A DNA stretch of 64,000 bases from Planctomycetota bacterium (GTDB lineage: Bacteria > Planctomycetota > UBA1135 > UBA2386), in NCBI GenBank assembly GCA_025459175.1, contig JALORC010000013.1, forward strand, positions 1 to 64,000, given 5' to 3'. A model generated the notes under the pieces. It was given only the letters and a program-made list of their open reading frames with translations, was not told the origin of the DNA and ran no database searches. A program made the position numbers and the translations under genes. Each line of letters starts with the position of its first letter. The stretch's first letter is position 1. Positions 61,702 through 64,000 of this stretch are shown here, in pieces.

Positions 61702-63170
61702 AGTGCTCCCCCGACGACTTCCGCGTCCGCGAACTGCTGCAGTGGAACGAGGTCCCGAACGGGGCCTACGTCGTGCACCTGATGCACAAGGAGAAGCTGT
61801 CGACGCCCGAGGCGTTGTCGCTGCTCGTGCGTGAGGCCAACGTCGACCGCGGCGCGATCGCCTACGCCGGCCTCAAGGACCGGCAGGCGGTCACCGACCA
61901 GTACGTGTCGATCGAACGCCGCGCGGTCGAGTTGAAGCTCGCCAGCCTGCGTGTGCAGCCGGTCGGCACCACCGACAAGCCGCTGACCAGCCGGATGAGC
62001 GCCGGCAACGCGTTCACGATCGTGGTCCGCGACCTGGCCCCGACCCAGGCCGCGCAGCTGCGTCGCAGCATGCCGTCGCTGCTGAAGACCGGGTTCCCGA
62101 ACTACTTCGACGACCAGCGCTTCGGCTGCCTGCGCCACGGCCAGGGGTTCCCGATGCGCAGCGTGCTGCTCGGCGACTACGAGCGCGCGCTGCAGCAGTT
62201 CATCGCCGAGCCGTCGCCGGTCGCGATCACCGGCGACGTCAAGCTCAAGCGCACGCTGCAGCTGCGCTGGCGCGACTGGGAGGTCTGCGCCCGCATCGCC
62301 CGCGGCCCGGTCTACGAGCCGATCTTCGCGCACCTGCTGGCCCACCCCGACGACTTCCGCGGCGCCCTCGAACAGGTGCCGCTGCGGCAGCGCGTGATCC
62401 ACGCGTTCGCCTACCAGTCGTTCCTGTGGAACCGCGCCGTCAGTCGCCTGCTGCGCGGCGGGGTCGACAGTTCGCAGCGGTTGCGCATCGCGACGATCGC
62501 CGGCGACCTGATGGCATGGAAGTACCTCGCGCCCGAGCGCGAGGAGAAGCTGAAGCTGATGCGCACGCCGCTGTTCGGCCCCGATGGCGACGGCGGCAGC
62601 GAGCCGTTCCGCCGCGTGATGCAGGACGAGCTGCAGGACGCCGGGCTCACGCGCGACGACTTCCTGCGCAACCAGGTGCCCGGCATGATCTGGAAGGAGG
62701 AGCCGCGCGAGGCGTTCGCGAAGCCCACCGACGTCGCCGACGTGGTCATCGAACCCGACGAGATGCACGGCGGGCGGGTCAAGGCGACGCTGCAGTTCAG
62801 CCTGCCGCGCGGCGCCTACGCGACGATGTTGATCAAGCGCCTGTTCGCGCCGAGCTGGTACTCGCGCGACGGCGAGGAGCGGTTCGGTCGCGGCGGTGGC
62901 GATCGCGGTGGCGAGCGCGCCGAGTTCCGCGGCGATCGCGGGCTCTATCGCGGCGATCGCGACGACCGCGGTGGCCGCGACGACCGTCCGTCGCGCGGCG
63001 ACCGCCCCGGACGCGATCGGCAGCCGCCGGCCCCGCGCGGGCCGCGACCGCCGATCCAGCGCGGTTCGCGCGGCTCGTTGGCGTTCGGCCCGCACGACGA
63101 TGCGGCGCCGGGGCCGATCAGCAAGCCACCCGATCTCCCGATCCAGGATTTCGATCACCCGGAGGACTGA
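61692..63170 (+). CDS. truD: tRNA pseudouridine(13) synthase TruD with Arg/Gly-rich tail
   Basis: Forms pseudouridine 13 in tRNA. The 492 residues contain the TruD-specific nucleophile motif AGLKDRQAVTDQ (D63), NYFDDQRFGCLRHGQGF and the inserted TRUD domain. AYQSFLWNRAVSRLL is a further family block. The catalytic part ends near residue 400 (FAPSWYSRDGEERF). About 90 residues of Arg, Gly and Asp-rich tail follow (repeats such as RGDRDDRGGRDDR), absent from the E. coli enzyme and reminiscent of RNA-binding RGG tails. It overlaps the Rlu-type gene by 10 bases, making a two-enzyme pseudouridylation unit. Confidence 0.9.
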   Translation: MRLKCSPDDFRVRELLQWNEVPNGAYVVHLMHKEKLSTPEALSLLVREANVDRGAIAYAGLKDRQAVTDQYVSIERRAVELKLASLRVQPVGTTDKPLTSRMSAGNAFTIVVRDLAPTQAAQLRRSMPSLLKTGFPNYFDDQRFGCLRHGQGFPMRSVLLGDYERALQQFIAEPSPVAITGDVKLKRTLQLRWRDWEVCARIARGPVYEPIFAHLLAHPDDFRGALEQVPLRQRVIHAFAYQSFLWNRAVSRLLRGGVDSSQRLRIATIAGDLMAWKYLAPEREEKLKLMRTPLFGPDGDGGSEPFRRVMQDELQDAGLTRDDFLRNQVPGMIWKEEPREAFAKPTDVADVVIEPDEMHGGRVKATLQFSLPRGAYATMLIKRLFAPSWYSRDGEERFGRGGGDRGGERAEFRGDRGLYRGDRDDRGGRDDRPSRGDRPGRDRQPPAPRGPRPPIQRGSRGSLAFGPHDDAAPGPISKPPDLPIQDFDHPED

Positions 63171-63173
63171 ACC

Positions 63174-64000
63174 ATGGCAGACGCGACGTTGGGCATCATC
63201 GGCGGCTCCGGTCTCTACGACCTGCCGGGTCTCGAGAACCGCAAGGAGGTCGCGGTGGAGACGCCGTTCGGGCCGCCGAGCGACGTGCTGGTCACCGGCA
63301 CCATGTTCGGCGTGCGCATGGCGTTCCTGCCGCGCCACGGCCGCGGCCACCGGCTGGCCCCGCACGAGCTGCCGTTCCGCGCCAACATCCACGCGATGAA
63401 GCAGCTCGGCATGGGCTCGGTGGTCGGCGTGTCGGCGGTCGGTTCGATGAAGGAGGCGCTGCAGCCCGGCCACCTGGTGCTGATCGACCAGTTCCTCGAT
63501 CGCACCCGCGGCCGCACCGAGGAGTCGACGTTCTTCGGCGACGGCTGTGTCGCGCACGCGCACTTCGCCGATCCGGTGTGGGAGCCGCTGCGGCAGCTGG
63601 CGCTGCGCGCGGCGCGCGCAGCCGGCGCCACCGCGCACGACGGCGGCACCTACCTGTGCATGGAAGGGCCGCTGTTCAGCACCCGCGCCGAGTCGCGCCT
63701 CTACCGCAGCTGGGGCGTCGACGTGATCGGCATGACCAACCTGCAGGAAGCGAAGCTCGCGCGCGAAGCGGAACTCGCCTACACCACGGTCGCGCTGGTC
63801 ACCGACTACGACTGCTGGCACGACAGCGAGGCCGACGTCGACGTGTCCGCCGTGCTCGCGGTGCTGAAGCAGAATGCCGACCTCGCGCGCCGCGTGGTGG
63901 TCGAGCTGGCTCGCGCGATGGCGGCGAACGGACCGATGTCGGCGGCGGGCTGCATGCAGCACGCGCTGATCACCCACAAGGACGCGATCTCGGCCGATGC
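63174..64000 (+). CDS. mtnP: S-methyl-5'-thioadenosine phosphorylase (C terminus beyond window)
   Basis: Cleaves methylthioadenosine to adenine and methylthioribose-1-phosphate in methionine salvage. The visible 275 residues include LGIIGGSGLYDLPGL, FLPRHGRGHRLAPHELPFRAN, VVGVSAVGSMKEALQPG and the nucleoside-binding CMEGPLFSTRAES with IGMTNLQEAKLAREAELAY. YDCWHD and IGMTN..EA are signatures of MTA rather than purine nucleoside phosphorylases. The start ATG is 3 bases after the truD stop. Only the last few residues should be missing. Confidence 0.92.
   Translation, partial: MADATLGIIGGSGLYDLPGLENRKEVAVETPFGPPSDVLVTGTMFGVRMAFLPRHGRGHRLAPHELPFRANIHAMKQLGMGSVVGVSAVGSMKEALQPGHLVLIDQFLDRTRGRTEESTFFGDGCVAHAHFADPVWEPLRQLALRAARAAGATAHDGGTYLCMEGPLFSTRAESRLYRSWGVDVIGMTNLQEAKLAREAELAYTTVALVTDYDCWHDSEADVDVSAVLAVLKQNADLARRVVVELARAMAANGPMSAAGCMQHALITHKDAISAD

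Overview
The window is GC-rich (roughly 70%), densely packed DNA from a Gram-negative bacterium. It is most likely a member of the PVC superphylum, and probably a planctomycete. The evidence is the small basic protein at 5356-5610, which matches a family known from Chlamydiae, Verrucomicrobia and Planctomycetes. Supporting signs are an outer-membrane gene set (lpxH, an Mla/MCE transporter with an auxiliary lipoprotein), many secreted proteins and lipoproteins of unknown function, and abundant TPR proteins. The assignment is inferred from gene content; no rRNA is present.

Layout. 1-4482: a cut-off uracil-DNA glycosylase and an HxD...H cupin-like protein on the minus strand, divergent from a large GT-C/TPR membrane protein. 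4670-10443: a one-TM protein, the small basic protein, an aminotransferase, a QueE-like radical SAM enzyme and two secreted proteins, one of which looks like a dead metallopeptidase. 10460-16198: a response regulator, two methyltransferases, a PilZ protein, a DUF2058-like protein, a cysteine-cluster protein and pnp. 16307-18554: feoAB behind a 19-bp palindrome. 18602-24830: a zinc-ribbon protein, an ECF sigma/anti-sigma pair, a secreted protein, an MFS transporter and an NRDE protein. 24846-29965: two adjacent TPR lipoproteins, the larger internally duplicated. 30155-33594: a four-gene Mla-type lipid transport operon. 33673-36117: a thioredoxin-fold/TPR protein, rpmB and a small membrane protein. 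36118-36797: a gene-poor stretch ending in a perfect intrinsic terminator. 36798-41716: a degenerate GGDEF protein, an NtrC-type regulator, a GH42-like secreted protein and lpxH, each overlapping the next. 41763-43902: a secreted carboxypeptidase-regulatory-like protein and a truncated relic. 44179-49877: cmk-plsC-rpsA-lipoprotein-tyrS. 50041-56032: a secreted helical-repeat protein, four tRNA genes, a DUF1579 protein and dgt. 56196-60120: a triple-PDZ protein, a sugar-nucleotide epimerase and a glycosyltransferase. 60121-60711: a second gene-poor stretch with a minus-strand terminator and a run of hairpins. 60712-64000: two pseudouridine synthases and a partial MTA phosphorylase.

How genes work together. 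Translational coupling through ATGA or GTGA overlaps is common (feoAB, sigma/anti-sigma, mlaE-F, mlaD-pqiC, NtrC-GH42-lpxH, cmk-plsC, rpsA-lipoprotein). Envelope work is a recurring theme: Mla transport, lipid A synthesis, phospholipid acylation, sugar-nucleotide and glycosyl transfer, and secreted TPR or PDZ scaffolds. Several RNA-handling genes are present (pnp, rpsA, truD, an Rlu enzyme, QueE, tyrS), but they are dispersed. No phage, insertion sequence, CRISPR array or defence island was recognised. The least explained items are the two gene-poor stretches with strong terminators, the duplicated TPR lipoprotein pair, the pseudo-protease pair, and the regulator/glycosidase-like/lpxH operon.
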